NCBI GenBank assembly: GCA_019348575.1
Contig: JAHWJE010000059.1
Span: 1 to 7,803 of the forward strand
DNA length: 7,803 bases
Direction of reading: 5' to 3'
Source: Actinomycetota bacterium
GTDB lineage: Bacteria; Actinomycetota; Thermoleophilia; Solirubrobacterales; Solirubrobacteraceae
A program made the position numbers and the translations under genes. Numbering within the stretch: the first letter of the stretch is position 1; each line of letters begins with the position of its first letter. The notes beneath the pieces were generated by a model that ran no database searches, had not been told where the DNA came from, and worked only from the letters and a program-made list of their open reading frames with translations. Positions 1 to 6,468 of this stretch are shown in pieces.

Positions 1-136
1 CTTCACCCCATCTCTGGTGCGCGGCGGTGCCTATCCGACGATGAGGCCCTGACCCCATGTTCACGTCTCGCTGGACGCAGCAGCATCCGATGCGCTCGGT
101 GCCTCCTCCTCCTCTCGCGCCGGCGCGCTGCCTGCC
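1..136. other. Upstream non-coding stretch, possibly with the tail of a preceding gene
   Basis: No complete gene fits here. One + strand frame is open from the window edge to a TGA at 50-52 and would encode 16 residues ending in the peptide VRGGAYPTMRP. This could be the last part of an upstream gene, but the third-position GC (12 of 16 codons) is lower than in the neighbouring genes and I do not recognise the peptide. The rest contains four CCT triplets at 102-113 and a 12-bp perfect palindrome, CGCGCCGGCGCG, at 116-127, just before the kinase start. I see no convincing -35/-10 promoter. Confidence 0.3.
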
Positions 137-1162
137 GTGACCCCGTATGCCCCTTCCAGCGCCCATGTCGCGGCGACCACCCGCGATCATGTCGGTGTGC
201 TGACGTTTCCGCGCTCTCTCGGCTGGCGCGTGTTCCTCGCGAACGCCGCGGTGCTCGTCGGCGTCTCGGTGTTCTACGTCCTCAGCCCGGCGACGATCAG
301 CTCGCCCGTCCTGTTGTCCGAAGCGATCGTCCTCGTGGCGGCGATCGTCGTCACGCTGTTTCTCAACCTGCTGCTGCTGGACCGCGCACTTGCTCCGCTG
401 GAGCAGTTGCGCCGGCTGATGCAGGCCGTCGATCCGCTTCGACCGGGGCGCCGCATCGAGCTCGAGCGCGCCGATGCCGACGTGGCGGCGCTGGCCGACG
501 CGTTCAACGCGATGCTCGACCGCGTCGAAACCGAGCGGCGCGAGAGCGCACGCCGCGCGCTGGCTGCCCAGGAGGAGGAGCGCAGGCGCGTCGCACGCGA
601 GCTGCACGACGAGCTCGGCCAGGTGCTGACGGGCGTGCTGCTGCTGATGGACGAGGCGAACAGGGCTCCCCCCGAGCGCGCAGCGCAAGCACTCGAGGAA
701 GGACGCGAGGCTGCCCGCGCGGCGATCGGCGAGGTCCGGCGGATCGTGCGCGACCTTCGTCCCGAGGCGCTCGACGACCTCGGGCTCGCCAGCGCGCTGG
801 CCGCGCTGGCGACGAGCTTCGAACGGCGCACCGGGGTCGCCGTCGAGCGGCGGCTCGGCGACCTTCCCCGCCTGTCCTCAGAGCAGGATCTCGTCCTGTA
901 CCGCGTCGCCCAGGAGGCCCTGACGAACGTCGCGCGCCACTCGGGCGCGCGCCATGCCGAGCTGCGCGTCGAGCACGTCGACGGCCACGTGCGCGTGGTC
1001 GTGCGCGACGACGGCTGTGGCTTCGCCGGCGAGCCCCCCGACGACCGCGGCATCGGCGGCATCCGCGAGCGCGCGATGCTCGTCCGTGGCACCGTCGAGG
1101 TCGAGTCGGCACCTGGACGCGGGACGCAGGTCGTGCTGCGCGTCCCCGTGGAGCAGCGATGA
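137..1162 (+). CDS. Two-component sensor histidine kinase, NarL/LuxR-partner type (HisKA_3)
   Basis: This 341-residue membrane kinase should autophosphorylate on a histidine and pass the phosphate to the response regulator encoded next to it. Two hydrophobic helices (about residues 31-51 and 58-81) are joined by only a few residues, so there is no real extracytoplasmic sensor domain. A HAMP-like linker follows (about 80-135, with LAPLEQL). The HisKA_3 dimerisation helix carries RRVARELHDELGQ, with H157 the likely phospho-acceptor. The HATPase_c domain shows the N box EALTNVARHSGA (N264), the G1 box DDGCGF (291-296) and a GIGGIRERA G2 box (305-313). The GTG at 137 is the first start after an in-frame stop at 50-52. 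A second GTG at 197 is possible and would remove a 20-residue polar leader; neither has a clear Shine-Dalgarno site. The stimulus is unknown. The short-loop, two-helix layout resembles LiaS-like intramembrane-sensing kinases (inference). Confidence 0.93.
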   Translation: MTPYAPSSAHVAATTRDHVGVLTFPRSLGWRVFLANAAVLVGVSVFYVLSPATISSPVLLSEAIVLVAAIVVTLFLNLLLLDRALAPLEQLRRLMQAVDPLRPGRRIELERADADVAALADAFNAMLDRVETERRESARRALAAQEEERRRVARELHDELGQVLTGVLLLMDEANRAPPERAAQALEEGREAARAAIGEVRRIVRDLRPEALDDLGLASALAALATSFERRTGVAVERRLGDLPRLSSEQDLVLYRVAQEALTNVARHSGARHAELRVEHVDGHVRVVVRDDGCGFAGEPPDDRGIGGIRERAMLVRGTVEVESAPGRGTQVVLRVPVEQR

Positions 1163-1818
1163 CGACGCCCCTGAAGACGAGGCTGGTGATCGCCGACGAC
1201 CACGCGATCGTGCGCCGCGGCCTGCAGTCGCTGTTCGAGCCGCAGCCGGACTTCGAAGTCGTCGGAAACGCGCGGGACGGCGCCGAGGCCGTCCGCTGCG
1301 TGCTCGAGACCGGCGCCGACCTTGCGGTGCTCGACATCTCGATGCCGCGCAAGACCGGACTGGCCGCCGCGCGAGAGATCACGCAGCGCCGCCCGCAGAC
1401 CCGTGTGCTGATGCTGTCGATGCACGACAACGAGGAGTACTTCTTCGAGGCCCTCAAGGCGGGCGCGTCGGGCTATGTCCTCAAATCGGCGGCCGACCGC
1501 GAGCTCGTCGATGCGTGCCGAGCGGCGATGCGAGGCGAGCCGGTCATCTTCGGCGGCGCGGTCACCGCGCTGATCCGCGATTACCTGGACCGCGTGCGAC
1601 GTGGCGAGGACCCGCGCGAGGAGCCGCTCACGCCGCGCGAGCTCGAGGTCGTCAAGCTCATCGCCGAGGCCCATACCAACGAGCAGATCGCCGAGCAGCT
1701 CGTGATCAGCCGCAAGACCGTCGAACGTCACCGCGCGAACATCCTCGAGAAGCTCGGGATGCGCGATCGGGTCGAGCTGACGCGCTACGCGATCCGGCGC
1801 GGCCTGATCGATCCCTGA
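1159..1818 (+). CDS. NarL/FixJ-family response regulator (REC plus LuxR-type HTH)
   Basis: This 219-residue DNA-binding regulator is the evident partner of the kinase before it; the ATG overlaps the kinase stop by 4 bp (ATGA), with a GGAG at 1150-1153. The receiver domain (about residues 7-122) has the acidic pair D13/D14, phospho-acceptor D59 in LAVLDISMP, the switch residue S87 in VLMLSMHD and the conserved K109 in GYVLK. A linker (about 123-155) leads to the GerE/LuxR helix-turn-helix (about 157-211), with LTPRELEVVKLIAEAHTNEQ followed by IAEQLVISRKTVERHRANIL. The length is normal for the family. Phosphorylation should promote dimer binding to promoter DNA. Its target is not shown, but the palindrome in the gap just downstream, ahead of the antiporter operon, is the nearest candidate (inference). 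Confidence 0.95.
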   Translation: MTTPLKTRLVIADDHAIVRRGLQSLFEPQPDFEVVGNARDGAEAVRCVLETGADLAVLDISMPRKTGLAAAREITQRRPQTRVLMLSMHDNEEYFFEALKAGASGYVLKSAADRELVDACRAAMRGEPVIFGGAVTALIRDYLDRVRRGEDPREEPLTPRELEVVKLIAEAHTNEQIAEQLVISRKTVERHRANILEKLGMRDRVELTRYAIRRGLIDP

Positions 1819-1944
1819 GAGCCGATGCGGTCGACGTCATCGCCGAACGCCCGGACGCCGTCGCCCTGTCAGGCGCTGGACGTTCGGCGCGCCGATTCGC
1901 TGCGTCGACGGTAGATCCAGGTCGCGCTGGGCAGTTAGCGAATC
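1819..1944. promoter_or_regulatory. Intergenic region before the mrp operon with inverted repeats
   Basis: This 126-bp gap is the only sizeable space between the regulator gene and the seven-gene operon, so it is where an mrp promoter and operator would lie if the operon is not simply read through. It holds a 12-bp perfect palindrome, TCGGCGCGCCGA, at 1884-1895. It also has a 9-bp inverted repeat, CGCCGAACG (1841-1849) against CGTTCGGCG (1881-1889), and the short dyad CCTGTCAGG at 1865-1873. TAGATC at 1912-1917 is a poor -10 candidate. No rho-independent terminator with a U-run is visible after the regulator gene. In DNA this GC-rich, short dyads arise often by chance, so the regulatory role is inferred from position. 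Confidence 0.35.
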
Positions 1945-4209
1945 GTGCTGCGCCGCGGTCGAGTCCGGAATCCAGGTCTGAGCGGGTCGGCGGGCGGCGC
2001 GGTCGCCTGCGCGTGTGCGGCGTTGACGGCGTTCCTCGGCGGCTGGCTTGCCGGCGGCGCGGGCATCGACGTCCCCTGGGCGCCGGCGTGGGACCTGCGC
2101 CTGGCGTTCGAGCTCGACGGCCTCGCCGCGCTGTACGGGGTGCTCGCCGCCGGCATCGGGGTCCTCGTCTTCGTCTATGCGTCGGCGTACGTGCCCCGCC
2201 ATCTCGCGCATCAGGGGCGCTCTCGTCGCGAGGAAGCTCGCCTGCACGCCGCGATGGTGCTGTTTCTCGTCTCGATGCTGGGCCTGACGACGGCTCAGGA
2301 CCTGATCTTGCTGTTCGTGTTCTGGGATCTCACGGCCGTCGCGTCCTGGCTGCTGATCGGCTTTGACCGCCACGACCGCGACGCGCGGCTGTCGGCGCTC
2401 ATGGCGCTGCTCGTCACCGCGGTGTCGGCGGTGCTCATGCTGATCGGGATCCTCATGCTGCGCGCCGAGTACGGCACGACGCAGCTGCCCGAGCTGTTCG
2501 CCCTCGCGCGCCCGGGGACGACGGTCAGCGTCGCCGTCGGGCTGATCGCGGTCGCGGCGCTGGCCAAGAGCGCCCAGGTGCCGTTTCACTTCTGGCTGCC
2601 GCGGGCGATGGCGGCGCCGACGCCGGTGTCGGCCTACCTGCATTCGGCGGCGATGGTCGCGGCCGGCGTCTTTCTGCTGTCGCGGCTTCATCCGCTGATC
2701 GCGCTGGACGGCGATCTGCTCGATGGCCTGCTCGTCGTCGGGTTCGCGTCGATGGCGGTCGGCGGCGTCCTGGCGCTGGCGGCCGACGGCCTGAAGCGCC
2801 TGCTGGCGTACTCGACGATCTCGCAGTACGGATACGTCGTCACGATGCTCGGCGTCGGCGGCAGCAGCGGCGCCGCCGCGGCGTCGTTCTACGTGCTCGC
2901 GCACGCGCTGGCCAAGAGCGCGCTGTTCATGACGGCCGGGGTCGTGACCGAGGCGACGGGCGCCACGTCGCTGCGCGACGCGGGTGGCCTGGCGCGGCGC
3001 ATGCCGCTGCTGGCGATCGCCAGCGCAGCAGCCGCCGCCGCGATCGCCGCGCTGCCGCTGACGATCGGGTTCTTCAAGGACGAGCTGTTCTTCAAGGCCG
3101 CGCTCGAGCGCGGCAGCGTCGTCGCGGCGCTCGCCGTCGCCGGTGCGGCGCTCACGTTCGCGTACATCATGCGCTTCTGGTCGGGGATCTTCCTCGGGCC
3201 GCCGCGGGCCGTGCCACAGCCGGTCGAGCGCCGGCTCGTGTGGCCCGTCGCGATCCTCGGCGTCCTCGCGGTCGCCGGCGGCATCGTCGTCGCCCCGTTC
3301 TCGAACCTCGCGCAGGACGCCGCGGCCGTGACCAGCGGCGGCAGCGTCAAGCTCGACGTCGCCTACCACCTCGACGCGCGCGCCGAGAACGTCATGGCGA
3401 TCGCGGCCTACGCGCTCGGCCTGCTCGTCCTCGCCGTCAGGCGAGTGCTCGACGCGCCGCTCGCGCTCATCGAGCGCGTCGGCAATCGCTTCGGCCCGGA
3501 GCGGGCGTACGGCGTGAGCCTGCGCGGGCTGAACCGCATGTCGGATCGCCTGCACGACCTCGAGGTTCGCGACCTGCGCGCGCGCGTGGCGGCTGTCATC
3601 GTGCCGGCCGCCCTCCTCGTCGCCGTCGGCGTCGCTGTGACGCCGACGGAGGGGTCCTACCGGGTCGGCGACGTCCCCGCCGCCGAGGCGCCGCTCGTCG
3701 CCGCGCTCGCGGTCTGCGCCCTCGCGGCCGTCGCCGTGAGCGCCCCGCGGCACCATCTGGCGCTGGCGCTGACGCTGTCGGCGGTCGGTTTCGCGCTGGC
3801 GACGACGTACTCGCTGATGAACGCCCCCGACGTCGCGCTCGTCGCGGTGCTGATCGAGACGATCTTCGCCCTGCTGTTCGTCGGGGTGTTCGCCCTGCTG
3901 CCCGCCGAGGTGCTGCGACGCGAGGCGCAGTTGCGCCCGCACCGCTCGCGCACCGTCCGCGACGTCGTCATCGCCACGCTCTCCGGCGTCGTCACGACGC
4001 TCGTCGTCTGGGCCGCGTTCTCGCGCCCGGTGCCCGACGGCGGTATGGCCGAGCGGCATCTCGAGCTGGTGGACGACGCCCACGGCAAGGACGTCGTCAC
4101 CGTCATCCTCGCCGACTTCCGCGGACTGGACACGCTCGTCGAGATCACCGTCGTCGCCGTCGCGATGATCGCCGTCAGCATGCTGCTCGCCCTGAGGCAG
4201 CGCGCATGA
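1945..4209 (+). CDS. mrpA: Mrp Na+/H+ antiporter subunit A (with MbhD and MbhE-like C-terminal domains)
   Basis: This 754-residue polytopic protein is the largest subunit of the Mrp cation/proton antiporter and is related to NuoL of complex I. The proton-channel core (about residues 105-410) shows FWDLTAVASWLLIGF (TM5, D128), ALAKSAQVPFHFWLP (TM7, K208), APTPVSAYLHSAAMV (H233), GLKRLLAYSTISQYG (K284), AHALAKSALFM (K324) and the TM12 element GFFKDELFF (K378). The MbhD part (about 585-655) has APDVALVAVLIETI (D629, E638). The MbhE part (about 670-754) has ILADFRGLDTLVEITV (D724, E733). These C-terminal domains distinguish MrpA from NuoL and MrpD. The TM5 acid is Asp where the family usually has Glu. 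The GTG at 1945 is the first start after in-frame stops at 1912 and 1936 and lacks a good ribosome site. The N-terminus before FELDGL (about 55 residues) is roughly 20 shorter than in Bacillus MrpA, with one helix instead of two. The stop overlaps the mrpB start. Confidence 0.95.
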   Translation: MLRRGRVRNPGLSGSAGGAVACACAALTAFLGGWLAGGAGIDVPWAPAWDLRLAFELDGLAALYGVLAAGIGVLVFVYASAYVPRHLAHQGRSRREEARLHAAMVLFLVSMLGLTTAQDLILLFVFWDLTAVASWLLIGFDRHDRDARLSALMALLVTAVSAVLMLIGILMLRAEYGTTQLPELFALARPGTTVSVAVGLIAVAALAKSAQVPFHFWLPRAMAAPTPVSAYLHSAAMVAAGVFLLSRLHPLIALDGDLLDGLLVVGFASMAVGGVLALAADGLKRLLAYSTISQYGYVVTMLGVGGSSGAAAASFYVLAHALAKSALFMTAGVVTEATGATSLRDAGGLARRMPLLAIASAAAAAAIAALPLTIGFFKDELFFKAALERGSVVAALAVAGAALTFAYIMRFWSGIFLGPPRAVPQPVERRLVWPVAILGVLAVAGGIVVAPFSNLAQDAAAVTSGGSVKLDVAYHLDARAENVMAIAAYALGLLVLAVRRVLDAPLALIERVGNRFGPERAYGVSLRGLNRMSDRLHDLEVRDLRARVAAVIVPAALLVAVGVAVTPTEGSYRVGDVPAAEAPLVAALAVCALAAVAVSAPRHHLALALTLSAVGFALATTYSLMNAPDVALVAVLIETIFALLFVGVFALLPAEVLRREAQLRPHRSRTVRDVVIATLSGVVTTLVVWAAFSRPVPDGGMAERHLELVDDAHGKDVVTVILADFRGLDTLVEITVVAVAMIAVSMLLALRQRA

Positions 4210-4640
4210 CCACCGTTCTCACGCAGATGGTCGCGCGCGCGCTGCTCGCGCCGACGCTCGTGGTGGCCGCGGCGATCCTCGTCAAGGGCTATGCCGACGT
4301 CGGCGACGGATTCGCCGCAGGCATCGTCGCGGCGCTCGGAGTCCTGCTGCAGTTCGTCGCCTTCGGACGCGACGAGGTCGCGGCGGCGCTGCCCGTCGGC
4401 CACGCTCCCTCGGTGGCGCTGCTCGGCCTGAGCGTCGGCGTCGCGATGTTCGCGGCGCCGCTCGTGCTCGGGGGCGCCCCGCTCGAGCACTGGCCGCCGG
4501 CGGCGCAGGCGCCCGTGCACATCGGCTCGCTCGAGCTGATCACGGCCGTCGTCTTCGACGTCGGCGTCTTCTTGCTCGTGCTCGGCTCGGCGGTGACGAT
4601 CATCGACGTCCTGACGGCCGCCGGGGAGGACCAGGCGTGA
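4206..4640 (+). CDS. mrpB: Mrp Na+/H+ antiporter subunit B
   Basis: This 144-residue membrane protein of the MnhB family is a small structural subunit of the Mrp complex. The ATG at 4206 overlaps the mrpA stop (ATGA), with GAGG at 4194-4197 as a ribosome site. Starts further upstream in this frame lie inside mrpA and would add an Arg-rich non-membrane leader. About four helices are visible (about residues 11-27, 36-53, 69-88 and 111-134). The C-terminal signature VFDVGVFLLVLGSAVT (D118) is typical. The N-terminal hallmark, usually HxxPGGGF, reads YADVGDGF here (residues 29-36), so the family proline is a valine and one glycine an aspartate. The overall match, order and length leave little doubt about identity; the motif change suggests a divergent lineage. 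Confidence 0.93.
   Translation: MTTVLTQMVARALLAPTLVVAAAILVKGYADVGDGFAAGIVAALGVLLQFVAFGRDEVAAALPVGHAPSVALLGLSVGVAMFAAPLVLGGAPLEHWPPAAQAPVHIGSLELITAVVFDVGVFLLVLGSAVTIIDVLTAAGEDQA
4625..4629 (+). promoter_or_regulatory. Ribosome binding site for mrpC
   Basis: GGAGG within GGGGAGGA lies 7 nt before the GTG at 4637, inside the end of mrpB. It supports the GTG start that gives the 4-bp overlap, and it is the best Shine-Dalgarno match at any mrp gene start in the window. Confidence 0.7.
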
Positions 4641-5071
4641 ACCTCCTGTTCGCGCTGGTGATCGGCGTGCTGTTCGGAAGCGGTGTCCATCTGCTGCTCA
4701 AGCCCGACCTGTTCCGGGTCGTCGCCGGTCTGGTGCTGATCTCCAACGCGGCGAACCTGACGCTCATGGCGTCGGGCCTCACGCGCGGCGCGGCGCCGAT
4801 CGGGCGGGCCCCGGGCGACCGCGTCGCCGACCCGCTCGTGCAGGCGATGACGCTGACCGCGCTCGTGATCGGCTTTGCGGTGACGGCGCTGCTGCTCGGG
4901 CTGTCGGTCTGCGTGTACCGTGCGCGCCACAGCGTCGACCTCGACGAGCTCTCGCGCCGGCAGGCCGCCGAGGCTGCGCGCAGGGAGGCCCGCGAGGCGC
5001 CCCACGACGAGGAGCACGAGCTCGACGAGCTCGACGAGCGAACGATCGCATACGACGAGGCGACGAGATGA
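4637..5071 (+). CDS. mrpC: Mrp Na+/H+ antiporter subunit C (NuoK-like)
   Basis: This 144-residue subunit is homologous to NuoK of complex I and sits between the antiporter-like subunits in the membrane arm. Three helices are visible (about residues 2-21, 26-47 and 70-95). Family motifs include GLVLISNAANLTLMASG and DPLVQAMTLTALVIGFAVTAL, close to the usual DPLPQALVLTAIVIG, with T74 kept but the proline at position 68 replaced by valine. The GTG start overlaps the mrpB stop (GTGA). After the third helix comes a charged cytoplasmic-type tail (about 97-144), rich in Glu, Asp and Arg with ELDELDE repeats. This makes the protein about 30 residues longer than Bacillus MrpC (about 113). The tail has no recognised domain. 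Confidence 0.95.
   Translation: MNLLFALVIGVLFGSGVHLLLKPDLFRVVAGLVLISNAANLTLMASGLTRGAAPIGRAPGDRVADPLVQAMTLTALVIGFAVTALLLGLSVCVYRARHSVDLDELSRRQAAEAARREAREAPHDEEHELDELDERTIAYDEATR
5018..5038 (+). repeat. 9-bp tandem repeat inside the mrpC tail
   Basis: The unit GAGCTCGAC occurs twice in tandem (5018-5026 and 5027-5035), followed by a partial GAG. It encodes the acidic stretch ELDELDE. A related GACCTCGACGAGCTC lies upstream at about 4937-4951, so the tail may have grown by small in-frame duplications (inference). Confidence 0.6.
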
Positions 5072-6468
5072 CGCTCGTCGCGCTGCCGCTCGCGATCCTC
5101 TGGCCGGCGGCGATCCTGCTCGCGCTGCTCGACGGTCGGCGTCGCGGGCCGGGGCTGCTCGCCGTCGCAGTGCTGACCGCGACCTTCGTCGCGCTCGCGG
5201 TCCTGCTCGGGCACGTCGTGGCGCGCGGCCCGCAAGACCTCGTCGCGGGTGGATGGGCCGCCGACGTCGGCATCCGCCTGCGCGTCGACGCGCTCGGCGG
5301 CGTGTTCGCCGTCGTCAGCTGCGGCGTGCTGCTGGCCTCGCTGCTGCAGGCCGTGATCACGGGCGTGCAGGCGCGGGTCGGGCCGGCGCTGACGCTGTTC
5401 ATGGCGCTCGGGCTCACGGGGCTGTTCCTGACCGGCGACGTCTTCAGCTTCTACGTCTTCTTCGAGCTGGCGATGATCTCCGCCTACTCGCTGACGAGCG
5501 TCGGTGGCGGCGGCCGCCGCGTCAGCAGCGCGTTCATCTTCGCGATCGTCAACCTCGTCGGGTCGTTCTTGTTTCTGATCGCGATCGGCGCGCTGTATCG
5601 CGCAACCGGGACGCTCGAGATGCAGGCGGTCGCCGAGCGCGCCGCCCCGATCGACCCGACCACCGCGATCCTGATCGCGATCACGTTCTTCGTCGCGTTC
5701 GGGATCAAGCTCGGACTGTTCCCGTTTCACTTCTGGCTTCCGTCCGTCTACCTCGCCGTGCCTCCCCACGTCGCGGCGATGTTCGCCGGGGCGCTGGCGA
5801 ACATCGGCGCGTACGGGCTGCTTCGCTTCGGCGCGGCCATCCTCCCGCGCGAGCTCGCGCTGAGCGCGACCGCGCTGATCGCGATCGGAACGGTGAGCAT
5901 CGCCTACGGGGCGCTGCAGGCGATCGCCCGCCGCGACACGCGCGAGGTGCTCGCCTACTCGTCGATCGGCCATGCCGGCTACGTCCTCGTCGCGATCGGG
6001 CTCGGCGGACCGATCGGGCTGGCGGCCGCCGTCATCTTCAGCGTCGCCAACGCGCTCAACAAGACGCTGCTGTTTCTCGCCAGCGAGCTGCGCGGGCGCC
6101 TGACCGCGACCGCGTTCCTCGTCGGCGCGCTCAGCGTCGCCGGGGTTCCCCCGACGGCCGGCTTCTTCGGCAAGGCCGCGCTGTTCGAGGCCGGGATCGA
6201 CGCCGGCAGCGTAGCCACCGTCGTGCTGCTGTTCGTCGGCGGCGCGCTGTCGTTCGTGTACCTCTTCCAGATCTACCAGCACGACCGCTGGCGCCCGCGG
6301 GCGGAACGTGAGCGCGAGATGCCGCGCGGTCGCGCGAGCCGCGGGCAGCGCGGCGTGGCGCTCAGCGTCGCCGCGGTCGTGCTCGTCCTCGGGCTGTGGC
6401 CCGAGCCGCTGCTCGCGATCGGCGAGCACGCCGCGGGTGAGCTCGTCTCGAGCGGCGCAGCGCGATGA
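5068..6468 (+). CDS. mrpD: Mrp Na+/H+ antiporter subunit D (NuoM/N-like proton channel)
   Basis: This 466-residue polytopic protein is the second antiporter-like proton-translocating subunit and a paralogue of MrpA without its C-terminal extension. Key sites are intact: the TM5 acid E133 in FFELAMISAYSL, K214 in FGIKLGLFPFHFWLP, TREVLAYSSIGHAGY, the mid-channel K332 in ANALNKTLLFL, and K369 in VPPTAGFFGKAALF on the broken-helix TM12 element. The position before TM3 has LRVDALGGVFAVVS, the usual start of the core. The basic stretch RPRAEREREMPRGRASRGQR (about 409-428) separates the last two helices. Its ATG overlaps the mrpC stop (ATGA), with GAGG at 5057-5060. The length is slightly below the usual 480-500, with nothing obviously missing. 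Confidence 0.96.
   Translation: MTLVALPLAILWPAAILLALLDGRRRGPGLLAVAVLTATFVALAVLLGHVVARGPQDLVAGGWAADVGIRLRVDALGGVFAVVSCGVLLASLLQAVITGVQARVGPALTLFMALGLTGLFLTGDVFSFYVFFELAMISAYSLTSVGGGGRRVSSAFIFAIVNLVGSFLFLIAIGALYRATGTLEMQAVAERAAPIDPTTAILIAITFFVAFGIKLGLFPFHFWLPSVYLAVPPHVAAMFAGALANIGAYGLLRFGAAILPRELALSATALIAIGTVSIAYGALQAIARRDTREVLAYSSIGHAGYVLVAIGLGGPIGLAAAVIFSVANALNKTLLFLASELRGRLTATAFLVGALSVAGVPPTAGFFGKAALFEAGIDAGSVATVVLLFVGGALSFVYLFQIYQHDRWRPRAEREREMPRGRASRGQRGVALSVAAVVLVLGLWPEPLLAIGEHAAGELVSSGAAR

Noticed and set aside
3..86. 27-residue minus-strand reading frame preceded by AGGAGGAGGAGG
   Set aside because: The purine run (complement of the CCT repeats at 102-113) is 15 nt from the ATG, too far for a good ribosome site, and the peptide is Arg-rich with no recognisable feature.
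274..1731. Long minus-strand open frame (485 residues) opposite the two-component genes
   Set aside because: Its composition is Arg/Ser-rich with no domain pattern, and it lies opposite two clear genes with intact motifs. Long antisense frames are expected in DNA this GC-rich.
1837..4083. Minus-strand open frame of 748 residues opposite mrpA
   Set aside because: The translation is an extreme Arg/Asp/Gln/His-rich low-complexity string, the shadow of a GC-rich membrane protein gene.
3240..4205. Upstream extension of the mrpB frame inside mrpA
   Set aside because: The extension is Arg-rich and non-membrane. The ATG at 4206 gives a normal-length MrpB and the same 4-bp overlap seen at every other junction.
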